Shown: positions 22,101-33,479 of the stretch, one piece after another
Layout of the letters: each line of letters opens with the position of its first letter
How positions within the stretch are numbered: the first letter of the stretch is position 1
NCBI GenBank assembly: GCA_021234155.1
Contig: JAJEKV010000022.1
Span: forward strand, 10,694,621-10,758,620
Length of the DNA: 64,000 bases
Direction: 5' to 3'
Origin: Isoetes taiwanensis
Lineage: Eukaryota > Streptophyta > Lycopodiopsida > Isoetales > Isoetaceae
Translations under genes and position numbers: made by a program
Notes under the pieces: generated by a model
What the model saw: only the letters and a program-made list of their open reading frames with translations
Databases searched by the model: none
Told to the model about the DNA's origin: nothing

Positions 22101-22443
22101 TTTGTGAGGTAGAAGCAGAAAAGAAAAGAGCTTCGAGCAGAGATATCCGCAATGAAAAGTAGTGAGGGAAAAGCAATCACATGTCCTGAATAGAGTCCGT
22201 CAACCACCTCCTATTTTTTATTTGCCCTTCCGCTTTTTATTTGTGGCCTAAAACGACGCCCTGTTCTAAATAAATGGTTGCTCCATCTCGTACTAAATTA
22301 ATAATAGATATTTATGATTTTAGTATTTTTTGTTAAAAATATTTTCATTGTAAATTTACGAGTGCAACTTAATTCGGATATGTGATACGGTCCGCCCATA
22401 TATCAATACCGGAATTATCCTATAACTATTTGCCTAATCTCTC

Positions 22444-22674
22444 GTCAACAATACCACGAATTGGGTTGTTGAGTTTGGATCTAAGATCTATCAAGGTCAA
22501 CAATACCACGAATTGGGTTGTTGAGTTTGGATCTAAGATCTATCAAGATCCTAGAATAGAATAGAAATACAAATGATCTACACCTCTTTCATATAATCCA
22601 GATAAGCCATCCCTTACGCAATACAAATGATCTACACCTCTTTCATATAATCCAGAGAAGCCATCCCTTACCCA
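22444..22674. repeat. Two successive short tandem duplications
   Basis: A 52-bp unit is doubled at 22444-22495 and 22496-22547 with no visible difference. A 54-bp unit is doubled at 22567-22620 and 22621-22674 with two changes. They lie 0.35 kb upstream of the SPS start codon, and no promoter function can be read from them. Confidence 0.95.
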
Positions 22675-22699
22675 AATGTATAGGACTAGTCATCAGAGT

Positions 22700-23215
22700 C
22701 TCCTGGAATTGGTCATCAGAGTTGCTCTGGCACGCATATCAGGATATGTTACATTCGCAACAGCTAGATAGGATTCTCAACACTGGTATCATCACCTTAA
22801 TACCAAAGGATAAAGAGCCTAGCTTAATACCAAAGGATAAAGAGCCTAGGATGGTTTCAGATTGGCGACTTATTATCTTGTTATCCGTCGCCTATAGGAT
22901 TATCGCGAAGCCATATGCTGAATGATTGAAGGTGATTCTGGGGGAAATAATCAGTCAGGAACAATCTGGCTTCTTGCCCGGTCGGCATATTCTCGACAAT
23001 GTCGCAACGGCATATGAAGGTATGCATTGGGCAAGGCGAACTGATCAGCATGTAGTGTATTTAAAGTTGGATTTTGCCAAACCCTACGGCAGTGTCTCTT
23101 GGACCTTCCTTCTGCGGATTATGCGCTAATTGGGCTTCAGACCTACTTTCTATGACACAGTATGGAAGCTGTTGAAGTCAGCTAAGGTAGCAGTGTTTTA
23201 CCAGGGAACTCAAGT
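22700..23215 (+). pseudogene. L1-type LINE reverse transcriptase fragment
   Basis: Plus-strand frames encode ILNTGIITLIPKDKEP, DWRLIILLSVAYRIIAK, then at 22926-23129 EQSGFLPGRHILDNVATAYE and LKLDFAKPYGSVSW, the first RT motifs of plant L1-type elements (FxxGRxIxDNxxxAxE, LDFxKAYDxVxW). After a stop it continues with LGFRPTFYDTVWKL and then ends. The catalytic-type Asp in LDFAK is present, but the YADD block is missing. The sequence differs from the GC-rich LINE family elsewhere in the window. Truncated at both ends and interrupted by stops, it lies head-to-head with SPS. Confidence 0.85.
22796..22849 (+). repeat. 27-bp in-frame tandem duplication in the RT fragment
   Basis: A 27-bp unit is perfectly doubled (22796-22822, 22823-22849), adding nine residues (LIPKDKEPS/R) in frame. 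Confidence 0.95.
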
Positions 23216-23526
23216 GGTATAAATTTATACCGCTTGTGAGCTTAAGCAGTATAAGTTTATACCATCACCCCACATGAAAACACCCCACATGAAAAGGGCG
23301 GGAGCAGTATAAATTTAAATTTATACCAGAATTGTTTTACAAAGGAAGCCACCGTATAAATTTATACTACAAGTTCTCTTTAAATACGTTTTGTTATAAA
23401 TCCAATACAATATAACACAAGATAGATAGATAGGAAATTATATTAGATGGATCTTTATCCATGGTTATAACGTGATAGGGCGCAGATATAACATGGCAGA
23501 TGCTTTTGACGGTATAAATTTATACC
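23216..23526. repeat. Cluster of five TATAAATTTATA palindromes
   Basis: The 16-bp palindrome GGTATAAATTTATACC occurs at 23216-23231 and again at 23511-23526. Variants are at 23249-23262, 23307-23326 (extended core AAATTTAAATTT) and 23354-23367. The outer perfect copies frame a 310-bp segment that begins exactly where similarity to the LINE fragment ends. It could be a small non-autonomous element or a palindrome-seeded array. Confidence 0.8.
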
Positions 23527-25600
23527 GAGGCGGGGAAAATTTCGTGAGAGAAAAATTTTAGGGTTTTGATATCTAACGATGCTAGAGTTTCTCTGTGAGA
23601 CACAGAGTTTCTTGGTGATGCATAAGGCTTCTAAGCCTCGGAAAAGGAAGAAGAAAAAATTAGGGTGGCTCATGGCGTAGTTGTTTCGGTATTTTGTTTT
23701 TAGGGTCTGGCCGATACTGCTTCCAAGTTCGAATCCAGATGAATCTATTCCGATTCCATCTCTCCAAAGCCATCTCTTCAATTCCATCTCTCCATGTTAT
23801 TGCAATTGTCGAATTTGTCCACATGTCCACTGTCAGATTTGTTCACTGTCGGATCTCCATGTCCACTGTCGGATTTGTTCCAGATGAGCAAGCCAGGCGC
23901 TTCAACAACTTCCTAGAAGAGCTCGACATGTATGGACCCTTTCTGCTCCGTATGGCATCATTTAGGCGTCACCACCAAAACTCCTCAATAGACTACATTG
24001 CTCTCTTGAACACTGTCCAGCTTATGTATATTCAAATATATCTGTTATATGAGTTGTCCAGGTATGAATGTTGAGGATTTGCTCACGATACAAATGAATC
24101 CAGATTATGTGGGCTGAAATTGTAAAACTGTAGTGTTTTTTGTTGCCATTTTCTGGTGTTGGTCATGTAATTACTTCGTTTGAAGCTTGTTTGTCTCTGC
24201 AGACATCACAGAGGCATAGATTAGAGAGACTGGAGGTTGGAAATGCACCTGAATATGAAGGATTTATCCAGCTGAAATGACATGGTTATAGTTTGAAAAT
24301 TGCTCGTGGAGACACGAAAAACCGAGTCTGGGAGTACTAGCAGTAGCAGCTCTATTTTCCGTCTATTTTCTTGATTCTCCAGCTCTAAATTTGACAAAGT
24401 GAGTGCATATTGTTGTTTATCAGTTGTTAAATGTAATTACTTACAGTGTTAACTAGGTTATTCTAGTTTATCTTTGCTAGGTTATTTTACTCTATAAGAT
24501 TGGCAGTTCCTACTTTCTTAGGGAGATCAGATCCTACTTACAGTGCTAAGTAGATTATTCTAGTTTATATTTTCTAGGTTATTTTACTCTATAATATAGC
24601 CATTTCTACTTTATTAGGGAGATCAGATCCTGTAAAGTACATAGATCTTTCATGATTTGGAGGGTGATTTTTTTATTGAACGTATAAGTTACATGGATTT
24701 GTAATTGTTGCTTGAATAACTTTGTTTGCCTTCTATCAGTCGTGATTTAGAAGGAAGTAAATTAGAAGGATTTTTTTCCTTGCAAGATGTCCCAAGTTGA
24801 ATTTTAGCTGCTAATCTAGTGTTCCAAAGCAGAAGTACAATGTTGTAGCACTTTTTGTAAAAGACTCAAAGTTTTTTAGGTACTCTTAATTACTAAATTT
24901 TCTAGCAGCGAAGTTGTCTCTGAGCTGCATTCTAGTCTAGTAAATATCTCGAAAGCCCCTTCATACACCCAACAGTTCAAAGTGCGATTCTGGGCGGTCT
25001 CGAACTCGAGACCTATAATTGCTAGACCTAGTGTATTACCACTAGACTAAACGACCAGACGCATGAAGATACATTTATAAAGCTTTATTCATAATAGCAT
25101 TTTGGGGGCAATCCACGGTGCTTTGCACCTTGTTAGTTCATTGTCCAAGTACAAAAATTTTAAAATGCTTTTGAAAGGAATGATCATACCATTAGACATG
25201 GTTTGGGCATGAGCTTAGAAAATTTGTTATTATGCAAATGTGTGTAGCTTGACCACCACTACTTAGAGCTTGACCACACCTGTTTATGGTCAGCATGTAA
25301 ATATGAAAGGGGCTTTTGAGATAATTTACTTCAGCATGTGGTTGGGGGCAGGGCCCAACAAAGCAATGTAGTGCACATGTCCAGTTGGATGCTGCCTAGT
25401 GGTGTGTCACAGAGGTCACTACCCCCCTTTAATCCCTGCTTTACGGAAGGCTAACAGAGATACTACCATAGATTCATCCATCCATACATAACAAAGCATA
25501 ATCCATAATTGAAATATAATCCTAAGGATCAAAGAAGGGTTAATCCTATACAAAGACAACCAGAGAAGACTGACTGAGGCGCTAGCCCTACAGATATCAA
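23527..25600. other. Gene-free stretch with a tandem duplication and a tRNA-like segment
   Basis: No supported gene. A roughly 97-bp unit is repeated at about 24438-24534 and 24535-24632 (TTATTCTAGTTTATNTTT, GGGAGATCAGATCCT). At about 25060-24985 on the minus strand lies a tRNA-like segment with TAGTCTAGTGG (A-box-like) and GAGTTCGAGACC (B-box-like), probably a tRNA-derived SINE head or tRNA pseudogene. The acceptor stem pairs only weakly. Confidence 0.5.
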
Positions 25601-25601
25601 G

Positions 25602-25816
25602 CACCTCTGGACAAAGCACACATTACAATTTGAACGGTTGAGCTATATTTCTTTAAACTAAATAAAGTAAGACAATGTATAATTGCGCAAGGCTTACCAA
25701 TGAAAGTTTCATCAAATTGGTCCAAATTACTCTTATTGTCTAGTTTGCAATGTGACATATGTACTTTGTGAAAGCTGCAAAAATGGAACAAAACAAATAC
25801 ATCATTTACCAAAAAA
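25602..25816 (-). repeat. Direct repeat flanking the Helitron, copy 1
   Basis: 215 bp nearly identical to 34370-34589 in the same orientation. On the minus strand it contains a TTTTTGCAG acceptor-like and a TTGGTAAGCC donor-like sequence around an exon-sized piece. A 32-bp tandem duplication follows at 25829-25904. Confidence 0.9.
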
Positions 25817-26097
25817 GACGACAGCGGCTTAAGTACTGAAGAATGAGGGAGTAACCTGGGAAAGGCAAGATGTTTAAGTACTGAAGAATGAGGGAGTAGT
25901 CTGGGATTCAATAGATGCACTGGACCCAGACTTAGAATCATATCCAGAAAGTTACATCAGATTATACAAATAAAATGGTATAAATTCTTAGGCCTGCATA
26001 TTGTGTTACATATAAAGTGACAGAAATTATTGCACTTTGTTTTCCAAGCATGTAATTAATGTCTCGCGGGTTGTTACAGGTCATTATGTGCCCAAGC

Positions 26098-26932
26098 TAA
26101 TTATTGCCTTCCAAGACATCCTGTATAAAATGAGTTATGTAATTTGATATCCTACACCTGTTTTTGAAACGCAAATGTAACACTAAAGTCCACTTTGAAC
26201 ATATGAATGTAAATTTTTGAATTGATTTTTTTGAGATCAAAATTGACAATAACTCTAGCAGTTGATTCCTCTTTGAAGGGATTGTTATGTAAATTATTAA
26301 ACTAATCCCAAAACAGCCTTTATCACCCAAGCCTTATAAAACTAGCGTTATAGTTCTACTTGTGCATATTTGGCTAAGAAGATGAGATAGGTAACCCTTA
26401 GGCAGCACCCTAAGCAGCATGAATATTGTAACCAACAAGCATAGATTTACGATGAAGGGCCACGGCAAGAAGGCAATATTGTGCAGGCACGAGCTGCATA
26501 CAACAAGACTAGAATAAGCTTAAGTAGACGTGAGACATGCATGTAGAATATAACATCCCAGTTGCCCCAAGCTACCTACATAAGACCAAACAGCCATGAC
26601 AAGCATCTAGCATACAACTAACTCTAACAGAGTAGCACCAAGGCTTTAGCAAAACTATCATGCGCAAGGTAATTATTGCCTTTCAAGACATCCTGCATAA
26701 AATGAGTTATGTAATTTGATATCCTACACTTGTTTTTGAAACGTGCAACAGAACACTAAAGTCCACACTTTGAACATATGAATGTAATTATGAATTGATT
26801 TTTTTGAGATCAAAATTGACAATAACTCTAGCAGTTGATTCCTATTTGAAGGGAGATGAGAAGCATCTAGCATACAGCTAACTCTAACAGAGCAGCACCA
26901 AGCCTTCAGCAAAACTATGATGCATGCACTAC
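26098..26932. repeat. Composite direct repeats
   Basis: A segment of about 183 bp at 26098-26280 recurs at 26671-26853 (AATTATTGCCTTNCAAGACA to GTTGATTCCTNTTTGAAGGG). A second segment at about 26600-26666 (AGCATCTAGCATACA onward) recurs at 26871-26932, after the second copy of the first. The remaining sequence to 27480 has no recognisable gene. Confidence 0.85.
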
Positions 26933-27479
26933 AACCACCTTAGTTTGCAGCCATTGAGCACCTATCCTGCATCAAAGTCAGCATGTAAGGACAACAAAAA
27001 CCTAAACATGCAACCTTTAAGAAGACGATAGAAGCGTATATTACCTGCCACCAGCCTAAAACAACCCCTTCAATCAAACCCTTACAGGTAAAGGTGTGTT
27101 TGACTTGCAACAACTACCACTAACTCTAATCTTCCTGGCATATTAAAGTGGCAATGCAGTGACTGCCATTAATCCATGTAGTAATAGATCAAAAAATAAA
27201 ACAAACTAAGACAAACCACTTCTTAAAGATAAATGTTGAATGGATGAATTCATGTACCACCTTAGTACCACTTTGCCGTGTATCATTGGAGCCCTTATTT
27301 GCACCCATTAATTAGCTCAAACCAACTACGTGCTCTATCATCACTGTTAGCAAGAACAACATATAGATAAGCAATCATACTTAGTCAACAAATTGGTTTA
27401 TACTACCTATTTCTAAAATACCCAATAACATAAGTTAGACCACCTTTTTTAACTCTTAATCAACCATACCTTGTTCACA

Positions 27480-28375
27480 TCAAACAAATGTTATATATGC
27501 TCTTGAATGATCGCTCCAGTAACAATGACCTATCCCAGTGTTTGATGGATTGAAATTGGTCCATATTTGATCTAGAAGAGCTTGCATACGAGTGGCTTTA
27601 TTCACATGTTGTTGTAAAGGCACCATTGCATTTTGCAAATTTTGTTGTTGTAATCCTTGTTGCAACATATCAATATTGAAGTCTCCAACAATAGCAACGT
27701 AATTTGTTAAGTCCAAACTGTGAACTATTTTTGATATTTCTTCACAAAACAAACGCTCTGAGGTACCTGCATTACCAGTTGTGTACAAGTTAACAACTTC
27801 CACAGCTTTATTTGAAAAGATAGTATGTGCAATACCTGGAATTCTATGCAAGTTAACTACCACGATCCTCATGTTGTCTTTGTTTCTGACGAGGTGTGTA
27901 CGAATGAATGTCATTGTATTGGTTGTTCCTTGCTCACATAATTCAATCAATAATGCTCCAAATTTATATAAAGTTGCAAGGCCATTTCTGCTGTTGTTAG
28001 TTACAACATGGTATTGTGTTTGATGGCATATGTCTATGCTTGTGATACGTGCTTCTTGCAAACATAGGATGTCGAAGTCATTAACCGGTAATCCGCGAAA
28101 AATATCGGATGCATGTAGAGTTGTTGAGCTTGTGTTAAGTGTATGTAAAATTGTTTGTACATCTTATTTGTTGTTAAGTCATACATTTTCATTTGCCATT
28201 GTGCATCTGTCCTTAGCCTGGCCATTTCTTCATCCACACTACGATTTGTTTTGAAATGTGACATTGCCAGTGGTTTTAAAAGGTACAATCCATCCATTGT
28301 TTTCACTCGGATATCTTCTTTGTATATGTCATGCCGGTTTGCACATTCCAGTTGGATCAAAAGCAATTTGTTCAA
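27480..28375 (-). pseudogene. Helitron C-terminal endonuclease domain
   Basis: Exonuclease-endonuclease-phosphatase fold domain, as in the C-terminus of Helentron proteins. Seen: a CLQEARI start strand (around 28065, with a frameshift at that point separating 28034-28375 from 27480-28061), IVVVNLHRIPG, VAIVGDFNID (metal-binding Asp/Asn), LLDQIWTN and CYWSDHSRAYI (terminal His). All the hallmark positions are present in 27480-28061, which ends in its own stop and is 193 codons from its first Met. It follows the helicase at the usual place. LINE endonucleases share the fold, but the direct continuation from the helicase frame and unlike flanks argue that this one belongs to the Helitron. Confidence 0.8.
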
Positions 28376-28567
28376 ATGTGCCTCCTTGTGCTCGGTGAAC
28401 TGTCTCCCTGCTGCTGGTCCTAAAGGGAATTGTTTTCTTGATATCTTGTGCCTTTCGTTGCGTGAGACTTGGATAAGTTTTGTAACTTTGTATATTGGTG
28501 TGTTGATGTCATCTAATGATCCATCTACATATCTACCTTTTCTTCTCCTTAATGCTTTTCCCTGTGT

Positions 28568-30085
28568 CTATATCGAGAATTGTATCCATAATACTTGCTC
28601 CCCGTTTGAAATGCTCATTTGTTGAAATGTACCATCTGCACCATTTACCAAACCATCTTCCACATCAATATTCATCGTTAGGTCAACTATCATAGATTTC
28701 TTTAAGTTGAGTTGCTTATGTAATCCTTGCGTTTTGTGAGGATCTGAAGGAAGATGTAATCCATGGGGACATGATGGTTGTGAATATCCTCCCGAATCAC
28801 AAACTATTTCATCACCAATCATCTTTTGGAAAACGTCAAAATTATGCTTGTTTTTGTTGTTATTTGTTGCAAAGATGAATGGGATTTGCATGCCTTCACG
28901 AGGCCTTCTTACACATATGGAATTCAAGAAGTCTATGTCATCTTGTGTTTGTTGAGCCAGTCGCATTCTTGATAGAATTGTTGCAAATATTTGATCATCT
29001 TGTTGGCGCACTATTTCCTTTAATTCATAGTACTTTATATTAGATTTCCATGAATGATAGAGTTCTGGAATTGAGACAGAACCAAGCCTCTTGAGATCCT
29101 TTTCTTCAGGATTAGCAAATACCATCTTCTCGCATATAGGAGGCAATTGGTATAAATCTCCACTGACTATTAGGTCTAAACCACCAAAGGGTGAAACGCC
29201 CCAGCAATACTTGTACTCACAACATAGATGGTCCAAGTGCATAAAAAGTGGCATTCCAATCATAGATATTTCATCTAGAACAAGTAACCTTAAGGCACGA
29301 TATATATTCCTTGCTAGTTGCAGTCTTTGTCCGGTAGGTAGACTATATTGTTTGCTGCCTGCTTCTGTTGGAGTTAATCCAAATGCGGAATGTATTGTTG
29401 TTCCTTTTATATTATTTGCAGCTTTTCCAATCAATGCAGCAACTATGCATGTCGTATATGGCGCATCATTTGGATATTTGATTTCATAAAACCTCTTTAA
29501 GCTTTCTATTAAACATCTTGTCAATCTCAATTTACCAACTCCGGCACCTCCTGTAAGGAATAATAAAATTGGTGAAATGTCATCCACAATCTTCCTATAC
29601 ATTATGTCATCATATAACAATCTCTGCTCTTTGTTTAGTGTTCTGACCAAATTATAGTATTGATCATTGGGCATAAACTCGTTGTTTGTAATTGTTCGTA
29701 TGGATGATATTGAGGAACTTGTACTTGGATTTGGATGTACTGCATTATTCATGTCCAACCCCACATCGAACTCATTGTTGCCTCCATGTTCTTCGTTGTT
29801 GCCACAATGGTGTAAGCCTTGTTCATGTAAGTCATCAGCTATTTGCTCTATATGAGTCCATACTTCATCTAATTCATTAGATGGACTGAATACAAATTTC
29901 TTGTGTGCTTCTTCAATTTGTTGTTGACAATGCAAATATGCATTATGGAATGTGCTTTGACCACATAAAAGCTCATCTTCATTTCGGAATGGCAAATGCA
30001 AAAGCAAACGTTCATATGCCCACGCTTCTATATCTATTGTCATATTGTAGTTGTTGAAACGAATAACCGCGCATTTTTGTTTCAT
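28568..30085 (-). pseudogene. Helitron Pif1-like helicase domain
   Basis: 505 codons open. Seen: LNKEQRLLYDDIM (Q-like motif), Walker A region LTGGAGVGKLRL, GTTIHSAFGL, Walker B LLVLDEISM, VSGDLYQLPPI (motif III), ELKEIVRQQ and the later IFATNNNKNKHN. In Pif1 helicases Walker A ends GKS or GKT; here the residue after Lys is Leu (codon TTG), which should abolish ATP binding. The domain unwinds DNA during rolling-circle transposition. It joins the upstream Rep frame through a frameshift near 30085 and lacks the last helicase motifs in frame, ending at a stop at 28568. Confidence 0.85.
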
Positions 30086-32020
30086 GTCTTCTATTCATTC
30101 TTCTCTTGTCTATGTACTTACCCTTTGAGTCGATATATGAGGATACAACTACTGCCAATGATAGTTCTTCAAGTTCATTCTCCCTGCTCTTATATTTGTC
30201 TATCACAGAAGAAGCTGCAATATCAGTGCTATCAGGACTGAGTTGTTTCAACTGTTCTTTTGACTTGAGTCGGAAGGTACGTTTGTGTGGTTGACTTGTA
30301 TCAATATATATTACAGTTCGAGATAATGTTTGTAATCGCATTCCTAATAGAAGGAATAGAGCTTGTTGCACAGGAACCTCTTGAGAACGTATGAATGCAT
30401 TACCCAGTTTTCGTATCCTTTGTATTGTATCCACATTATTCACTTTACATTCTTCTATAATCTTCAATAATGTTGCTGAGATATCAGTTTCGGGATTGGT
30501 AATATAAGAAAGATAGTATGCTGCAACGGCATATGGATCAATGATATACTGTAAATTGAGTTTGCTCTCCATAGTCGAGATATAGTAGGATTGAAGGAAT
30601 TTGTATATGCATCTTTAATTTTCCTCTGCATAAATACTTTAGGCCCAGGAATTGTTTGGCATAAAACATTAATATATTGCTCCTCTGTAATTTGGAGATT
30701 GCTCAACAAATCATCAATCCCTTTGTCACCTTTGTCATAATTGCTTTCTAGGTATTCATCAATTAAGACTTTCATCTCACTTGCGGCTCTTTTTTCTTCT
30801 GCACTGCTATTGCTTGGGGATAAGATGCATGTCTTTCTCATTGGAGGTTGAGGATAGTTGAACCTACATTTGACGTTTTTTTTTTTCTTCCTGCAAGATC
30901 TAGAATGGTTATGTGTTTGAATATCACGTAATTCTTCAGGTAATAACATATGATCAGTTGTCATGAATTTATCTACAAACTCGATGATCCGTTCTGGTGA
31001 ATCATAAGGATATTGTGGTGCATTCTTTACCCACAGTAACATGTGATCATGTGGACTTCCACGATTTTGAAACTGTGTAACACAAACACTATCAACGACC
31101 CCACCTACAATTGAAGGATCATTCTCTAGAAGCTTTTTCATTGCATCCATGCGATGCACATAATACCTTGCACATGTTAATGGATCTGCCCTTGTCAATT
31201 CTATGATAAGCCTATTGTCTGACCAATTTGCAGTAGTTCCTTCTTCAACAATATCAGGATTTAGATGCTTCAATGCCACAATCAAATTTGTCCAATATTT
31301 CTCTGCCATACTAAAAGTTACAAACAATGATGCTGGACCAAGGAATCTTAACATAGCCATTGCTTCCTTTTTCACATGATTCAACTTATCTGGTGATGTT
31401 CTTAATGCCTTTAAATCATTGAAACCCAAATTGTCTTTCAATAAGTTTCTCAAGTTTGTGGTGTCTAAAACATAAGATGCAGTGAGGTTTCTATCTTCTC
31501 TTCTTCCTCTTCTTAGCCTGTAGTTTGCAGAGCCTTGCACAAAATGAATTTCATCCATGATAAATTTGAAAAAAATGTTCTCTATATTCCTTGCAAAACG
31601 ACGATCTATATTCAAGAGTTCCCATTCACAAATTTGCTTATATGTAAACTTCTCTGCAATTTGTGGAGGTCTTTTCTTTCCTCCAAATAGAGTTGGAAAA
31701 CAAGATTCCTCTACATTTGAAACCATAAAGAAACCCATTGGATGGTTTCCTTCTCCAGGAGCTACAATTACCTTTTGATCTTGAAAATCCTGGATATGTT
31801 GAGCGCTTAAGAAGTTTTGCACTAATGTGTTACCTTGATGTTCCAAATGTAATTCGTCAATTCCTAAGTTTTCAGTATTCACATTTGTGTATCGCATTTG
31901 ATGATCAATAGTTGATAGCCAGTTCTCGTTTATTTGAATACCTGATTCTTTATATAAATCTTCATCTTTTAATTCATAAAGTGCATTCATAACATGGCGT
32001 GGTCTGATAGAACCTTCCAT
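30012..32020 (-). pseudogene. Helitron Rep (HUH endonuclease) domain
   Basis: The first frame (32020-30464) holds the Helitron-like N domain (FPTLFGGKKRPP, GSANYRLRRGRREDRN) and the Rep motifs: GPASLFVTFSMAEKYW, ADPLTCARYYVHRMDAM and the HUH box NRGSPHDHMLLWV with its two metal-binding His. The second frame (30572-30012) continues with LNLQYIIDPYAVAAYYLSY, which carries the catalytic tyrosines. The switch at about 30573 needs one missing base. Otherwise the nuclease residues are preserved, which suggests a fairly recent loss. The protein nicks and rejoins DNA strands at Helitron ends. Confidence 0.85.
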
Positions 32021-32044
32021 ATACGCATTTGTATCACTTATTCT

Positions 32045-32805
32045 TCATCTCAACTCATGTCTAATAGTTGCATCTTCATCAAGAAATCTAGGAAGTGAAT
32101 CTTGGGTCGTCTTAATGTTTGAAGCAACATGTACAACAGCACCTTTGATACGATGTTGCCCTATGCCTGCTTGTGAAATAGATATTTGTGCAAAGGGTAT
32201 TCTCAATGATATTAACCTTTCTTCTAGTGGATGCAGCATAAGAACAGTTGGTGGTACAACATTCAATTCAATATTCTCAGGACTATAGAAGTTGCCTTTA
32301 TTATAGCATTGCTTGCAAGATGTATTATTGCTCCCTTTATACCAAACTTTGTTCAGTACATTGCTAAGGTTCTTGAAATGTGTCTTTTGTTTCATCATCT
32401 GGTAAGAGAATCTTAACCTCTTGCAAGAAAGACAGGGAATTATTGGAATATCAGCAGACGCCTCTTCAAAATCATAGATACCATTAATACAAATGTCTCC
32501 AATATCAGTGTCTACATGGTTACCATCATCGACATTGTGTAAAGAATCGACTTGAATGGTGCTAATATTGCTTGCAAATATACCATTGTCCTGTAATCTT
32601 AGTAATTTTGATGGATTTGATTGATCAGAGGTGGATAGTTGTATATCACATTGTGACAAATGTTTTGAACGTGCTCTCTTCTTCCAAGAAGTTGAAGCAA
32701 TACTGTCTTCTTTAGTGACGTTGAGCTCTATATTATTCATGGAGCTTGAACAAACGTTTTGATGAGAAAGAGCGTCCACGAATTGTACACAACCTTGTAA
32801 CCTAC
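32045..32805 (-). pseudogene. Helitron N-terminal region with zinc-binding cysteines
   Basis: Preceded by an acceptor-like TTTTGTAG at about 32806. The frame encodes a Ser/Asp-rich leader, then IPCLSCKRLRF and SCKQCYNKG (two C-x2-C pairs, a zinc-ribbon pattern), then PLEERLISLRIPFAQI and IKGAVVHVASNI, the start of the Helitron-like N domain. The TGA at 32045-32047 is the only interruption before the next frame, which is in the same phase (RISDTNAYMEGSI continues directly). The leader (32779-about 32470) is homologous to the exon at 32916-33403. Confidence 0.75.
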
Positions 32806-32915
32806 AAAACCATTAAATATTATAAAATTTGTGCTAAGAAAGTGGAGCAACATAATAAGTGTTAAACCTAAGAAATATTGTACGTGCATTAGAGTTTCAT
32901 TTAAAGCATACCTGT

Positions 32916-33403
32916 TATGTTTGTTTGCCTCTACACTATGTTGTTCATCACCACGTTGGTGAAGGTTGTTCATGGACATGGAACAAAGATCCACATTGAC
33001 ACCACCATTGACACCACCAAGAGCATTTATAGATGGTACAACACCTTCATTGTTTTGAACCGAGCCTTCAAAATCATGAATACCATTAATAGAAAAGTCT
33101 TCAATATCAGCATCGAGATGGTTACCATCATTCGTGTTATGTATAGAATGGACTTCAATAGTGCTAGTATTACTTGCAAATTCATAAATGTTGCGTGTAC
33201 TTGACAACGTTGATGGATGTGATTGATCATAGCTGGGCAGTTCAATATGACATTGTGAAGAATGTTTTGAACGTGCTCTCCTCTTCCAAGAACTTGATGC
33301 AATATCGTCTTCTGTACTCATATTGAGCTCAATATTATTGATGGATCTTGGACAAACATTTTGATCATGAGTAGGATCCATGAAGTTTACATGGTCTTGC
33401 AAG
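32916..33403 (-). pseudogene. Duplicated Helitron 5' exon
   Basis: The exon-like block starts after TACTTTTGCAG and ends at CATAACAG before GTATGC, so it has both splice signals. It encodes SINNIELNMSTEDDIASSSW, KRRARSKHSSQCHIEL and SINGIHDFEGS, closely parallel to SMNNIELNVTKEDSIASTSW, KKRARSKHLSQCDIQL and CINGIYDFEEA in the next exon. It adds SMSMNNLHQRGDEQH and EANKHNRYA. The intron to the next exon is about 110 nt. Confidence 0.7.
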
Positions 33404-33479
33404 CTGCAAAAGTATTAAACATTGCAAAGTGTGTGAAATCATGAATAGCATCCATGAAGTTTACATGGTCTTGAAAGCT

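Noticed and set aside
24985-25060. Possible functional tRNA gene on the minus strand
   Set aside because: A- and B-box-like sequences are present but the acceptor and anticodon stems do not pair properly, so a SINE head or tRNA pseudogene is more likely.
27480-28061. Independent LINE endonuclease fragment
   Set aside because: It follows the Helitron helicase on the same strand at the expected distance, and no LINE linker or RT is next to it.
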